Below the pieces are notes generated by a model. The model was not told the DNA's origin. It ran no database searches and worked only from the letters and a program-made list of their open reading frames with translations. A program made the position numbers and the translations under genes. DNA of 64,000 nucleotides from Saccharopolyspora oryzae (GTDB taxonomy: Bacteria > Actinomycetota > Actinomycetes > Mycobacteriales > Pseudonocardiaceae). Shown piece by piece: positions 8,442 to 17,203 of the stretch. The DNA lies in contig NZ_JAQGLA010000010.1 of NCBI RefSeq assembly GCF_027853915.1, positions 104,431 to 168,430 of the forward strand, in the 5' to 3' direction. The stretch's first letter is position 1; the number at the start of each line of letters is the position of its first letter.

Positions 8442-9425
8442 TCAACTCGCCTCAGTCGCTTGCAAAAGCGTGCTGCAGAGCGTGCGTTTGGCAAGCTCGA
8501 TCTTGAAGTCGTTGTCGCCCTGCCCCGCGGCACCCCGCATGGCCGCCTCGGCGGCGACGCGATACGTGGACATGGTGGCGGGTTCGCCCAGCAGCGCGGC
8601 CTCCGCCTCGACGGAACGCCAGGGCTTGTGCGCTACGCCGCCGAACACAACCCGAGCTGCATTGATCGTTCCCCCATCAGTCGAGACGATGACCGCCACG
8701 GAGACCAGCGCGAACTCGTATGAGGCGCGGTCGCGCACCTTGCGGTAGAGCTGCCGGCCCTGCGGGGGCGGGGGCAGGACCACTCCGGTGATCATCTCGC
8801 CCGGCCGCAAAACGGTCTCGATGTGCGGCGTATCGCCCGGTAGGAGGTGGAAGTCGGCGATGGTGACGCGGCGTGCAGACCCTTCGGCGCCGAGCAGCTC
8901 GATCTGCGCCTCCAGCGCCGCCATCGCGACGGCCATGTCGGAAGGGTGAGTAGCGATGCAGGCGTCGCTGGCGCCGAGGATCGCGTGTATGCGGTTGTAC
9001 CCGCCGATCGCCGAGCAGCCGGAACCGGGATCCCGCTTGTTGCACCCTGCCGCCGTGTCGTAGAAGTACGGGCATCGAGTGCGCTGCAGGATGTTGCCGC
9101 CGACGGACGCCTTGTTGCGCAACTGCCCCGAAGCACCCGCGACCAGTGCCTGGCACAGGACCGGGTACCGGTCGCGCACTCGGGTGTCCGCAGCGACGTC
9201 GGAATTCGACGCCTGGGCGCCGATGCGCAATCCGCCGTCAGGCAACTCCTCGATGTCCTTCAAGGGCAGACGGCTGATGTCCACCAGGTGGCTCGGGTGT
9301 TCGACGTCGAGCTTCATCAGATCGAGCAGGTTCGTGCCGCCGCTGATGAACTTCGCGCCGGGCCGGGACGCTGCGGCGACCGCGGCGCGCGCGTCCGTCG
9401 CCCGCTCGTAGGTGAAAGGCCTCAT
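8442..9425 (-). CDS. paoB: FAD-binding medium subunit of aldehyde oxidoreductase (PaoB-like)
   Basis: A 327-residue FAD-domain protein of the CoxM/XdhB type. The FAD-binding motif [16 protein letters not shown] is near residue 30 and a second contact region is [13 protein letters not shown]. The cysteine-rich stretch [20 protein letters not shown] plus SGC is the extra [4Fe-4S] insertion characteristic of PaoB/YagS and absent from ordinary XdhB proteins, which supports the Pao assignment. The start overlaps the stop of the iron-sulfur subunit by four bases (9422-9425), implying translational coupling. Confidence 0.88.
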   Translation of the reverse strand: MRPFTYERATDARAAVAAASRPGAKFISGGTNLLDLMKLDVEHPSHLVDISRLPLKDIEELPDGGLRIGAQASNSDVAADTRVRDRYPVLCQALVAGASGQLRNKASVGGNILQRTRCPYFYDTAAGCNKRDPGSGCSAIGGYNRIHAILGASDACIATHPSDMAVAMAALEAQIELLGAEGSARRVTIADFHLLPGDTPHIETVLRPGEMITGVVLPPPPQGRQLYRKVRDRASYEFALVSVAVIVSTDGGTINAARVVFGGVAHKPWRSVEAEAALLGEPATMSTYRVAAEAAMRGAAGQGDNDFKIELAKRTLCSTLLQATEAS

Positions 9426-10030
9426 TGCAGGCCTCCCTCGGCGACATCGCGGATAGCGGCCACGATGTTCGGATAGGCGGCGCACCGGCAGATGTTGCCG
9501 CTCATCCGCTCGCGGATCTCCTCGTCGGTCAACGCGATCTGCGGGGATGCCACATCATCGGTGGCGTGGCTGGGCCAACCCGCCCTCACCTCGGTGAGCA
9601 TGCCGACAGCCGAACAGATCTGGCCCGGCATGCAATAGCCGCACTGGAAGCCGTCGCGCTCGACGAAGGCGGCTTGCACGGGGTGCAGGGCTTCGGGCGA
9701 GCCCAGACCTTCGATCGTCACGATCTCGTCGCCTTCGTGCATCACTGCGAGTGCCAGGCAGGAGTTGATGCGCAGACCGTTGACCAGCACCGTACAGGCG
9801 CCGCACTGCCCGTGGTCACAACCCTTCTTCGTCCCGGCCAAGCGCAGGTGTTCGCGCAGCGCATCCAGCAGCGACGTACGCGGATCCACCTCGAGGCGCT
9901 GCGCACGGCCGTTGACGTCCAACGTGATCGTCGAGAGCGGGGATGCCTCGTGCCCTCGCTCCACAGCGGTCGATGTGACGCCGACCGAGTCGGAAGACGA
10001 CCGGTGGACGTCGGTACCTGACTCACCCAT
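9422..10030 (-). CDS. paoA: [2Fe-2S] small subunit of aldehyde oxidoreductase (PaoA-like)
   Basis: A 202-residue electron-transfer subunit. The plant-type [2Fe-2S] cluster ligands are in [12 protein letters not shown] and the later NSC. The second cluster is in [11 protein letters not shown] and [12 protein letters not shown]. About 40 extra N-terminal residues precede the ferredoxin fold, but they lack a twin-arginine motif, unlike E. coli PaoA. The ATG at 10030 is preceded by GAGGAAGGG. This is the first gene of the paoABC operon, and the promoter should lie in 10031-10179. Confidence 0.88.
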   Translation of the reverse strand: MGESGTDVHRSSSDSVGVTSTAVERGHEASPLSTITLDVNGRAQRLEVDPRTSLLDALREHLRLAGTKKGCDHGQCGACTVLVNGLRINSCLALAVMHEGDEIVTIEGLGSPEALHPVQAAFVERDGFQCGYCMPGQICSAVGMLTEVRAGWPSHATDDVASPQIALTDEEIRERMSGNICRCAAYPNIVAAIRDVAEGGLQ

Positions 10031-10179
10031 CACAGCCCTTCCTCTCGCGCCCGAACGTCTGCGAGGACATGCTCACTCGGCTACCCGCCGTCAGAATCGC
10101 CTGAACTTGTCCGCAGCGGCCGAGACAGGGACTTAAGTCCGTTGGGACCGGGTTTCGTGATCGTCAGCCCAGCGGTTGG

Positions 10180-11055
10180 TCATTTCAGGAAGGCGAGTAG
10201 CCGGTTCAGCACGTCCCTGGGTTGTTCCTCGGCGATCCAGTGGCCGGAATCGGCGATGACCGCGCTGGTGACGTCAGAGGCGACGCGGCGGGCATGTTCT
10301 CCGACCAGTTCGCCGAGCAGGTACTGCCCGCCGAGAGCCAGCACTGGCATCGGCAAGGGGCCGTGCTGGCGGTAGCGTTCGACGTCGACGATATCGGTGG
10401 GGAAGGCTCGGAAGTATTCGAAACTGGCGCGCAACCGCGCCGGGTCGCGCAGTGCCTGGGCGTAGACCTCGATGTCTTGGGAGGAGATCGATTCGGGGTG
10501 GTGGGCGATCAGGTCCACGAAGTTCCGGATCCAGGGGGTTTCCTTGCCGCTGATCACCGACTCGGGCAGCCCGTTGGTTACCGAGAAGAACCCGAAGTTC
10601 CACAAGCCCGGCCCCTGTGCGGTGAGTGCGGGCGAGCCGTACATGAAATCCGTCATCGGCAACGGCGCTTCACTGAGTACCAGCCGGAAAACGCTCCGCG
10701 GATGCTGGGCGGCGTAGGCGTAGGCCACCATGGTGCCGATGTCGTGGCCGACCAGCCGGACGTCCTCGGCTATACCGAGATGCTCGAGAACGCCGTGTGC
10801 GTCAGCCGCCAGAGTGGTCTTGTCATAGCCCTCCGCGGGGGCCTGGGACTGGCCCGCCCCACGTAGATCCAGCGCGACGACCGTGAAGTGCTCGGCGAGC
10901 CCAGGTGCGATAGCTCGCCACTCGTACCAGTTCTGCGGATAGCCGTGCAGCAGCATCACCACCGGCCCCGAACCCCCACGCACGTAGTGCAACCGCAGCC
11001 CGCGGATCGTGGCGAATTCCGATGTGAAACCGATCGGCGCACCGGCCTGGGTCAT
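10180..11055 (-). CDS. Alpha/beta hydrolase, epoxide hydrolase / haloalkane dehalogenase-like
   Basis: A 291-residue alpha/beta hydrolase. HGYPQNWYEWRAI supplies the oxyanion HGxP motif. The nucleophile elbow reads VGHDIGTMVAYAY with Asp instead of Ser, as in epoxide hydrolases and haloalkane dehalogenases. The catalytic His is in ADSGHWIAEEQP. The ATG at 11055 is favoured over longer frames because family homology begins with the FATIRGLRLHYVRGG strand soon after. The gene lies upstream of the Pao operon on the same strand with a 149-base gap. Cotranscription is possible but not shown. Confidence 0.88.
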   Translation of the reverse strand: MTQAGAPIGFTSEFATIRGLRLHYVRGGSGPVVMLLHGYPQNWYEWRAIAPGLAEHFTVVALDLRGAGQSQAPAEGYDKTTLAADAHGVLEHLGIAEDVRLVGHDIGTMVAYAYAAQHPRSVFRLVLSEAPLPMTDFMYGSPALTAQGPGLWNFGFFSVTNGLPESVISGKETPWIRNFVDLIAHHPESISSQDIEVYAQALRDPARLRASFEYFRAFPTDIVDVERYRQHGPLPMPVLALGGQYLLGELVGEHARRVASDVTSAVIADSGHWIAEEQPRDVLNRLLAFLK

Positions 11056-11383
11056 CACGAACACCCCCGCAGCTGAGCCGCGATGCGGCCCGTGGCCGCG
11101 AGCGGTCGCAGAACCAGACTCCCACCCCGCCCCGACCGACACCCGGGTCTTTCGTTCTTTGCTGGCCACCAAAGCCAGCGCAACCGTTGCTCGTGCACGC
11201 GTTCAGCACCGGAGACCCGAGAATCCCTCTCCAGATGTCAGCTGCCCGATGTTCGAACGGGCCGCGATGGGTGACCCAATGCCCTGGAGAGCCGGGCCGG
11301 CCTGGTGGAGCGTGGGGTGGTGTTGAGACATCCGGACGTGCGCGGGAAGCGACGAGCTGGCAACGCTGCCCGCGCCGTCCCAC
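11056..11383. other. Intergenic stretch, no gene recognised
   Basis: About 330 bases between the hydrolase start and a hydrolase remnant. Short frames on both strands have shadow-like composition. It should hold the promoter of the 10180-11055 gene, but no convincing -35/-10 pair or palindrome was seen. Confidence 0.4.
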
Positions 11384-11680
11384 GAACGGTGCCAGAACTG
11401 GTGGCGCCAGGGGATGATGGGCGACGCGAAGGCGCACTACGACGGCATCGTCGCCTTCTCGCAGACCGACTTCACCGAAGACCTGAAGAAGATCTCCGTG
11501 CAGGTCCTGGTGATGCACGGCGACGACGACCAGATCGTGCCCTACGCCGACTCCGCACCCCGGTCCGCGAAGCTGCTGAAGAACGCGACGCTGCAGACCT
11601 ACCCGGGCTTCCCGCACGGCATGCCCACCACACAAGCGGAGACGATCAACGCCGACCTCCTGGCGTTCCTCAGCGCATGA
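11384..11680 (+). pseudogene. Alpha/beta hydrolase (chloroperoxidase-like), C-terminal remnant
   Basis: The frame reads NWWRQGMMGDAKAHYDGI, AFSQTDFTEDLKKISV, VLVMHGDDDQIVPY and TYPGFPHGMPTT. This is the C-terminal third of a non-haem chloroperoxidase-type serine hydrolase, including the catalytic Asp (in the DDDQIVP strand) and His (FPHGM). The upstream lid and nucleophile elbow are missing: the homology stops within five codons before NWW. A chance ATG at 11414 opens the frame, but an 88-residue product would lack the nucleophile. Confidence 0.75.
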
Positions 11681-11874
11681 CCGCAAGAGCGCACCTCGTT
11701 CATCACGGAGGTCTTTCATGTCGAACGTGCCTCATCCCATTGCGCTGTCTGAAGCCCCGAGCGGGAGTTCCGGTGGTAGAGCACGTGGTCTGACCGGAAA
11801 CTGGTCGGCACGTTCCAGCCTCAGTGAGCGGGAAGGCGCATCAGCAGAAGCGTCGGAAGAAGGCGGGTAAATCG

Positions 11875-12105
11875 ATGAGCCAGCAGGAACCGAGTTTCGA
11901 ACACGACATCCGTCCCCTGTTTCGGTCAGAGGACATCGAGGCGATGTCGGGGCTGTTCGACCTCTCTTCCTACCAGGACGTGCGCTCCAACGCCGATAAA
12001 ATCTACGAAGAACTCTCGGACGGCAGTATGCCCTGCGACGAAGCCTGGCCTGCCGAACGCGTGCAGCTATTCGAGAGCTGGATCAACACAGGCTATCTGC
12101 GCTGA
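11875..12105 (+). CDS. Conserved small acidic protein, 76 aa
   Basis: A 76-residue soluble protein starting MSQQEPSFEHDIRPLFRSED and ending QLFESWINTGYLR. The pattern IRPLFR...DLxxYxDVR...DGSMPCDxxWP...FxxWI recurs in small actinobacterial and proteobacterial proteins and resembles the helical core of c-type-cytochrome-like domains, but there is no CxxCH haem site. The function is unknown. The start is taken at the ATG at 11875; an in-frame start at 11824 would add 17 basic residues. It stands alone between hydrolase remnants. Confidence 0.65.
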   Translation: MSQQEPSFEHDIRPLFRSEDIEAMSGLFDLSSYQDVRSNADKIYEELSDGSMPCDEAWPAERVQLFESWINTGYLR

Positions 12106-12530
12106 AATCCGCCACCCCTCATCGCGGTCCGGCGGAAGGTGGGATCAGGCGCCCGTTTCGCGGATGAGGATTGATGACCTCGTCGTCGGGGTAATAGGGA
12201 CGCGCTGATGAGAAGTGCCGCTGTCGGCTGAGTCGAGCTTTGCTACGACGGAACCGGCCAAGGGCCGAGGGTCATGCTGCTGCACGGTTGGCCGGGCGAT
12301 CGGGTCGACTATCGCGCGTGACTCGGGATCGCAGATGCGGCGTGGCCGCAGTACGGTCGTCTCATGCCTGCGGACCTCGTTGGGCGACCGCGACGCCTTC
12401 CGCGAGCAAGACCAAATCGCAGAACCGGTCATGAAGTCCCGAGACGCACGGGAAGGGGCCCGCGCCTTCGGGGTTAACGCCGCCCTCACTGGCAAGGCCA
12501 CTGACGCAGGGCGACCGGTGGGAGGGCACG
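12106..12530. other. Intergenic stretch with one hydrolase fragment
   Basis: About 425 bases. Apart from the hydrolase fragment at 12271-12321, no coding signal was seen. The last 100 bases should hold the promoter of the AI-2E-type transporter, but no clear motif stands out. Confidence 0.4.
12271..12321 (+). pseudogene. Alpha/beta hydrolase N-terminal remnant
   Basis: One frame reads VMLLHGWPGDRVDYRA followed by a stop. The HGWPGD element is the oxyanion-hole motif at the start of many alpha/beta hydrolases, and the preceding bases also resemble a strand leading into it. Only about 16 codons can be recognised, so the identity is suggestive rather than certain. Confidence 0.4.
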
Positions 12531-13625
12531 GTGACGAAGGATCCCACTGCCGAGCCTGCAAATGGCGACAACAAGCAGCCGGCGGGACAGCCGGGACGCC
12601 AGCTCGGCCCGCGCTCGCCCTTCATCACAGGCATGAAAGCGGCCGCTGGCGTGGCAGTCACCTTCGGCGTCGTCCAGCTGATCATTGCTGCGCGGCAAGT
12701 GCTGATCCTCATCGGCCTAGCCTTCTTCCTGGCGATGAGCCTGGAACCAACGGTGTCGTGGTTGGTACGGCACAAGCTGCCGAGATGGACCGCGGTGCTA
12801 GCCGTGCTGGTCGTTGCTCTGGGCGCCGTCGCCGGATTCCTCGCGGCGGCTATCCCGCCCCTGACCACTCAAGCAGGCCAATTCGCCGTGCAGGTGCCGG
12901 GATATCTGAGCAGCTTGCAAGACCCGCGGTCCACGCTCGGGCGACTCAATGCCCAGTTCGAGGTCCAACAGCGCGTGCAGCAGTTGCTCAGCGGACAAAG
13001 CGCAACGCTGGCGCAAGGACTGCTCGGGGCCGGACAGCTGCTGTTCGGCGCGATCTCCGGATCCGTCGTGGTCACGGTTCTCGTGGTGTACTTCCTGGCG
13101 GCGATGCCGCGCATCCAGCGGACGCTGTACCAACTGGTGCCGGCACAGCGGCGGCCCCGCGCCACCCGGATCGGCAACGAAATCTTCGACCAGACCGGCG
13201 GGTATCTGCTCGGCAACCTGATCACTTCGCTGATAGCAGGGACGACGGCCTTCATCTGGCTCGTGATCTTCGGCGTACCGTTCCCGCTGTTGCTGGCGAT
13301 GCTCGTCGCGCTCCTGGACCTGCTGCCAGTAGTCGGCCCCATCACCGCCGGTGCGATCGTCTCGTTGGTCTCCCTGACCGTGTCGTTGCCGGTCGCATTG
13401 GCCACCGCGGGCTTCCTCATCGTCTACCGAGTCATCGAGGACTACCTCCTCGTGCCGAAGATCATCGGCCGGGCCGTGCAAGTGCCTGCCGCGGCCACCG
13501 TCGTCGCCGTCCTGCTCGGGGCCGCACTACTGGGATTCATCGGGGCATTGATCGCCATCCCCATAGCCGCAGTAATCAGGCTTCTCCTGCGTGAGTTCGT
13601 GCAGCCACGCCTGGACAGCGCGTGA
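12531..13625 (+). CDS. AI-2E family (TqsA/PerM-like) permease
   Basis: A 364-residue integral membrane protein beginning at GTG 12531, preceded by GGGAGGG. After a polar 35-residue N-terminus come hydrophobic spans: VAVTFGVVQLIIAARQVLIL, FFLAMSLEPTVSWL, the VLAVLVVALGAVAGF region, VVVTVLVVYFLAAMP, FIWLVIFGVPFPLLLAMLVA and LLGAALLGFIGALIAIPIAA. The amphipathic middle section rich in Gln and the LLPVVGPITAG signature are typical of the family. Members are described as exporters of AI-2 or other small molecules, or Na+/H+ antiporters. The substrate here is unknown. Confidence 0.88.
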   Translation: MTKDPTAEPANGDNKQPAGQPGRQLGPRSPFITGMKAAAGVAVTFGVVQLIIAARQVLILIGLAFFLAMSLEPTVSWLVRHKLPRWTAVLAVLVVALGAVAGFLAAAIPPLTTQAGQFAVQVPGYLSSLQDPRSTLGRLNAQFEVQQRVQQLLSGQSATLAQGLLGAGQLLFGAISGSVVVTVLVVYFLAAMPRIQRTLYQLVPAQRRPRATRIGNEIFDQTGGYLLGNLITSLIAGTTAFIWLVIFGVPFPLLLAMLVALLDLLPVVGPITAGAIVSLVSLTVSLPVALATAGFLIVYRVIEDYLLVPKIIGRAVQVPAAATVVAVLLGAALLGFIGALIAIPIAAVIRLLLREFVQPRLDSA

Positions 13626-14082
13626 CAGTCCAGCCCACAGCCACCACTCCGGGTCGGACGCCAGAGGAACGACCAAACGCCCGTGGTCGCCACGCCGGTA
13701 AGCGCCGGCGAGTGCACGCCGTGGATTCAAGCGGCAGGTGGAACGATGACTTCGGCGCAGTGCCGACTGTCGTGGAGCAGTTTGTTGGCGGACCTCCGTG
13801 ACAGACGAGCTTCAGCTGCTCTACTGACACACCTCATCGACTACTCAGAGCGACCGATTCAGTTGCATACCGTGTTAGAGGCGAAAGTCCTCTGTTGGGA
13901 GCAATTTTGAGTCATACGGTTGCAATTGCATCAACTCGCAGAGCAGTCGGGGCTCTGGCCACCCGATTCGGACTGAAAGATCGCGCGCTCTCGGAAGATG
14001 CGGGTGTTGTCCCTCGCGCAACACGATTGAACCGAAGATCCGAATAAAGTTGCTGAACCCACTGGAACGATGAGGGATCACG
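13626..14082. other. Intergenic stretch before the Gly/Trp-rich peptide gene
   Basis: About 457 bases with no supported gene. The last 150 bases are less GC-rich than their surroundings (for example around 13900-13925 and 14030-14060), which would suit a promoter for the peptide gene. Confidence 0.4.
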
Positions 14083-14271
14083 ATGAAGATCAGCACAATC
14101 TTCAGCAACCGCGGCGGCTGGGGTGGCCGTGGCGGCGGCTGGGGCGGCGGCGGCTGGGGCCGTGGCGGCGGCTGGGGTTGGGGCGGCCGTGGCGGCGGTT
14201 GGGGCGGCTGGGGCTGGGGCGGCGGCTGGGGCGGTTGGGGTGGCTGGGGTTGGGGTGGCTGGGGCTGCTGA
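14083..14271 (+). CDS. Gly/Trp-rich repetitive small peptide, 62 aa
   Basis: The frame opens MKISTIFSNR and continues as 52 residues consisting only of Gly (35), Trp (13), Arg (3) and a final Cys. Local units are GGW, GGGW, GWGW and GGRGGGW. A GAGGGA sequence lies 5-10 bases before the ATG and a textbook terminator follows about 75 bases after the stop, so the unit looks like a monocistronic gene. No hydrophobic signal peptide and no modification enzyme are adjacent. The function is unknown. Possibilities are a structural or RNA/protein-binding low-complexity peptide, or a precursor peptide. The reverse-strand Pro/Gln-rich frame is its shadow. Confidence 0.65.
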   Translation: MKISTIFSNRGGWGGRGGGWGGGGWGRGGGWGWGGRGGGWGGWGWGGGWGGWGGWGWGGWGC

Positions 14272-14344
14272 TTGCCCCTGGCATTCCACGAAACCTCACC
14301 CGACTCACCGCAGCATCTAGCCGATGGCTGTCCACCCAACGCGT

Positions 14345-14372
14345 AGCTCCCGCCTGTACGCAGGCGGGAGCT
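14345..14372 (+). terminator. Strong intrinsic terminator after the Gly/Trp-rich gene
   Basis: A perfect 12-bp stem (14345-14356 with 14361-14372), AGCTCCCGCCTG / CAGGCGGGAGCT, with a TACG tetraloop. The run of T at its 3' edge completes an intrinsic terminator. Confidence 0.85.
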
Positions 14373-14906
14373 TTTCCCATCGCTGAAGGGCTCTGGAAGG
14401 GCCTCAGGCATCGACTGGCCGAATTTGCCGAAGCGCCACCTCGGTCACCCCGACGCGGCCGGCCTTGGTCAACGTGTCCGCAAGAGCGCCCCGGGATTCG
14501 CAGGACCAACGAACCTATTGCACTGCCAATTCGGGAGCGGAGACTGGCAGGGCCCATGGTGGAAGCCGAGCCGGTGTTTCCCAGTTGCCGACAATGCCCA
14601 CGAGCCGCGCGCGAACCCGAGTGGTCGGTCGTCGACGGCGACGGCTGCACCCCGCTCGGCACGAGTTGGCTCCAGCGAACTGCGGCATCCGGCCACCTGC
14701 GCCGGTCCCCCGCCGTCCCGCGATTGCGTCTCGGTGGCCTCTGGCACAGGCGAAGGAACAGCCGCCACGCGGAGGGAGTGGATCACAGGCCCAGAGCTGC
14801 CGGGGCGTTGCTCGGACGCATCGCCGTGTAGCTCCGGTCAAAGTCGGATGCTCCCGCGACTGGCACGACGAGATCACGAAGAACCGATGACACGCAAGGC
14901 ATTTCG
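14373..14906. other. Intergenic stretch, no gene recognised
   Basis: About 530 bases between the terminator and the NmrA-like gene. Open frames in all six phases are Ser/Arg/Pro-rich shadows without family resemblance. I see no repeat or operator. Confidence 0.4.
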
Positions 14907-15839
14907 ATGACCACCGCACCCTCCTACCTGATCACCGGCGCCGGCGGCGGAGTCGGCGGGATCAGCAGGCTCGTCGTGGAACACCTCCTCGCTCACCGAC
15001 TGGCAGTTCGGGCCATGGTCCACCACGACGACGCCCGAGCCGAAGCGCTGCGCGCTCTCGGCGCCGATGTCATCGTCGGCGACCTCACCAACCCCGTGCA
15101 CGTCGCCGCAGCCACCGACGGCATCAGCCGGATGTTGTTCAACATGAGCGTCTCACCGGACTACCTCGAAGCCACCGCCGTCGTCTGCGCGGCGGTCCGA
15201 GAACCGCCCGGCCTCGAAGTCCTGGTCAACATCTCGCAGATGACCGTCTCCCAGATGACGGCGACGAGCACGGCGGAATCCCACCAGCAACGCCTGCACT
15301 GGCTGGCCGAGCACGTCATCGACTGGTCGGCGGTCCCGGCAGTTCACGTCAGACCCACGGTGCTGCTCGAGAACCCGCTGTTCTCCGTGCTCGCCGCGCA
15401 ATCGATCCGCGACCACGACACGCTGGCACTGCCCTTCGGAACGGGCCGCACCTCCCCCGTCGCCGCCGGCGATGTCGCCAACGTGATCACCGCAGTCCTG
15501 CTCGCACCGCAACGCCACATCGGCTCGGTGTACGAACTGACCGGCCCCGCGGCCCTGGACATCGACGAACTCGCCCGCGAGTACTCACGCGCGCTGGGCC
15601 GCCCCATCACCGCCGCGCACCTCTCCTACGACGAGTGGTTCGACCAGTTGACGAGCGCCGACCTGGATCCCCACGTGCAGCAACACATTGCCACGATGGC
15701 GAAACTGCACCGCGATGGCCGCTACGACCGCGCCACCACCGACGTCGAGAAGATCACCGGCCAACCCGCCCGAACAGTGGAGCAATACGTGCGGGAACGG
15801 CGCGACTCGTTCAAACACCGAGAAGACCGAGACCATTGA
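14907..15839 (+). CDS. NmrA-like / atypical SDR NAD(P)-binding protein
   Basis: A 310-residue protein with an N-terminal Rossmann fold: SYLITGAGGGVGGISRLVVE, then AVRAMVHHDDARAEALRALG and ADVIVGDLTNP. These are the usual GxxGxxG dinucleotide loop, the second-strand region and the D after strand 3. The middle region VRPTVLLENPLF followed by LPFGTGRTSPVAAGDVA matches NmrA-like proteins that act as quinone reductases or redox sensors. The catalytic YxxxK pair of classical SDRs is not obvious. A 5' fragment of a paralog lies at 4695-4875. It converges with the P450 operon, leaving only 55 bases between the stops. Confidence 0.85.
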   Translation: MTTAPSYLITGAGGGVGGISRLVVEHLLAHRLAVRAMVHHDDARAEALRALGADVIVGDLTNPVHVAAATDGISRMLFNMSVSPDYLEATAVVCAAVREPPGLEVLVNISQMTVSQMTATSTAESHQQRLHWLAEHVIDWSAVPAVHVRPTVLLENPLFSVLAAQSIRDHDTLALPFGTGRTSPVAAGDVANVITAVLLAPQRHIGSVYELTGPAALDIDELAREYSRALGRPITAAHLSYDEWFDQLTSADLDPHVQQHIATMAKLHRDGRYDRATTDVEKITGQPARTVEQYVRERRDSFKHREDRDH

Positions 15840-15894
15840 TCACGAGTTACCCCCGCTCGATGGCCCGCACAGCGATGCTTCTGCGCGAGCTGGG

Positions 15895-17157
15895 TCAGTC
15901 GGTGATTCCGTCGATGTCGACCAGGACGTGTCGCGGGCCGCGGAAGATCTGGTTGCGTCGGTACGGCGGTGGGTCCTCGACGAGCCGCGGGTTCTGCACG
16001 CGGCGGACGAACTCCCCGACCGCGGCTTGGACCTCCAGTCGCGCGAGCGGTGCGCCGAAGCAGAAGTGGATGCCCTGGCTGTAACCGAGGTGCTGGTTGT
16101 CGGGGCGTTCGAGGTCGAGCTCGTCGGGATCGGTGAACCGTTGCGGGTCGCGGTTCGCCGAGCCGTACACCAGGAAGATCGGTGCGCCCTTCGGGATCGT
16201 GGTGCCCGCGATCTCGATGTCGTCGAGTGCGGAGCGGGTGTGCCAGAACTGGACCGATGACTCGAAGCGCAGCAGTTCCTCGACCCCGGGCACGATCAGC
16301 TCGGGCCGGCGACGCAGTTCCTCGAGCGCGTCGGGGTGCCGCAGCAGGGTGAGCACGCTGTGGGCGATCAGGTTGACCGTGGTCTCGTGCCCGGCGAAGA
16401 GCAGCAGCACGGCATTGGCGACGAGCGTGCCCTTGGACATGCGATGCTCCGCGCCGTCGTCGTGCACCATCGCCGAGAGCATGCCCGGGCCGGGCTGTTC
16501 GGCGTACCGGTCGAGCAGTTCGGTGATGTACTCCCCGAACTCCTGCACGGCCCGGCGACCATCCGCTGCCTCGTGCTGGATCTCTTCGGCGGTGGGTTCC
16601 GGGCCGAGGTCGAAGCTCTCCAGGGCAGTGCGGATCCAGTCGTGGAAGCGCGGTTCGTCTTCCAGCGGCACGCCCAGGACCTCGCAGATCACGGTCACCG
16701 GCAGCGGGTAGGCGAGATCTTCGACGACGTCGATCCGGGTCTTGCCCTCCATGCCGTCCAGGAGGCCGGCGACGATGCGGCGGATCTCGGGGTCCAGGTC
16801 GGAGATCTGGTGCGGCGAATCGGGCGGGCCGTAGAAGTGTCGCAGCATCGTGCAGCGGTTTCGATCGTGCTCGGGCGGGTCGGAGGTGATGATGCTCGGC
16901 TCCAGATCGGCCGCGGTGATCGTTTCGGTCCCCGGCTCCCCCGGGTCCGCGCCCGGAGCCGTCCCCGGAATCTTCGCGGGATCCGAGCTGACCCGGTTGT
17001 CGTGCAGCAGCGAGACGACCTCCCGGTAGGTGCTGACGACGTAGGTGCCGTTCGGCTGCCGCGCTACCGGCGTCTTGCGGAGCTCGGCGTAGAACGGGTA
17101 CGGATTGGCGCGGTTTTCGTAGCGGAGGGCCTGCTGCCAAGGGGTTTCCTCGCTCAT
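15895..17157 (-). CDS. Cytochrome P450
   Basis: A 420-residue soluble bacterial P450 with no membrane anchor. The I-helix oxygen-activation motif is FAGHETT (254-260), the K-helix ExxR is in GVEELLRF, and the haem-thiolate Cys is C366 in YSQGIHFCFGAPLARLE. The loop has Tyr-Ser-Gln-Gly where most P450s have Phe-Gly-x-Gly, an uncommon variation. The gene is the last of a three-gene operon with a ferredoxin reductase and a ferredoxin, so electrons should flow NAD(P)H to reductase to ferredoxin to P450. The substrate is unknown. Confidence 0.92.
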   Translation of the reverse strand: MSEETPWQQALRYENRANPYPFYAELRKTPVARQPNGTYVVSTYREVVSLLHDNRVSSDPAKIPGTAPGADPGEPGTETITAADLEPSIITSDPPEHDRNRCTMLRHFYGPPDSPHQISDLDPEIRRIVAGLLDGMEGKTRIDVVEDLAYPLPVTVICEVLGVPLEDEPRFHDWIRTALESFDLGPEPTAEEIQHEAADGRRAVQEFGEYITELLDRYAEQPGPGMLSAMVHDDGAEHRMSKGTLVANAVLLLFAGHETTVNLIAHSVLTLLRHPDALEELRRRPELIVPGVEELLRFESSVQFWHTRSALDDIEIAGTTIPKGAPIFLVYGSANRDPQRFTDPDELDLERPDNQHLGYSQGIHFCFGAPLARLEVQAAVGEFVRRVQNPRLVEDPPPYRRNQIFRGPRHVLVDIDGITD

Positions 17158-17203
17158 GGCGCTGTTCTCTTTCCTCTTTCGCCCGCGTGCTCCCGAGAGC
17201 GCG

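Noticed and set aside
6638..8506. A 622-codon plus-strand frame opposite paoC
   Set aside because: No recognisable domain; the minus-strand gene has complete Mo-subunit motifs.
13875..14411. Pro/Gln-rich minus-strand frame over the Gly/Trp gene
   Set aside because: It is the direct complement of the GGC/TGG codon repeat. The ribosome-binding site and terminator support the plus strand.
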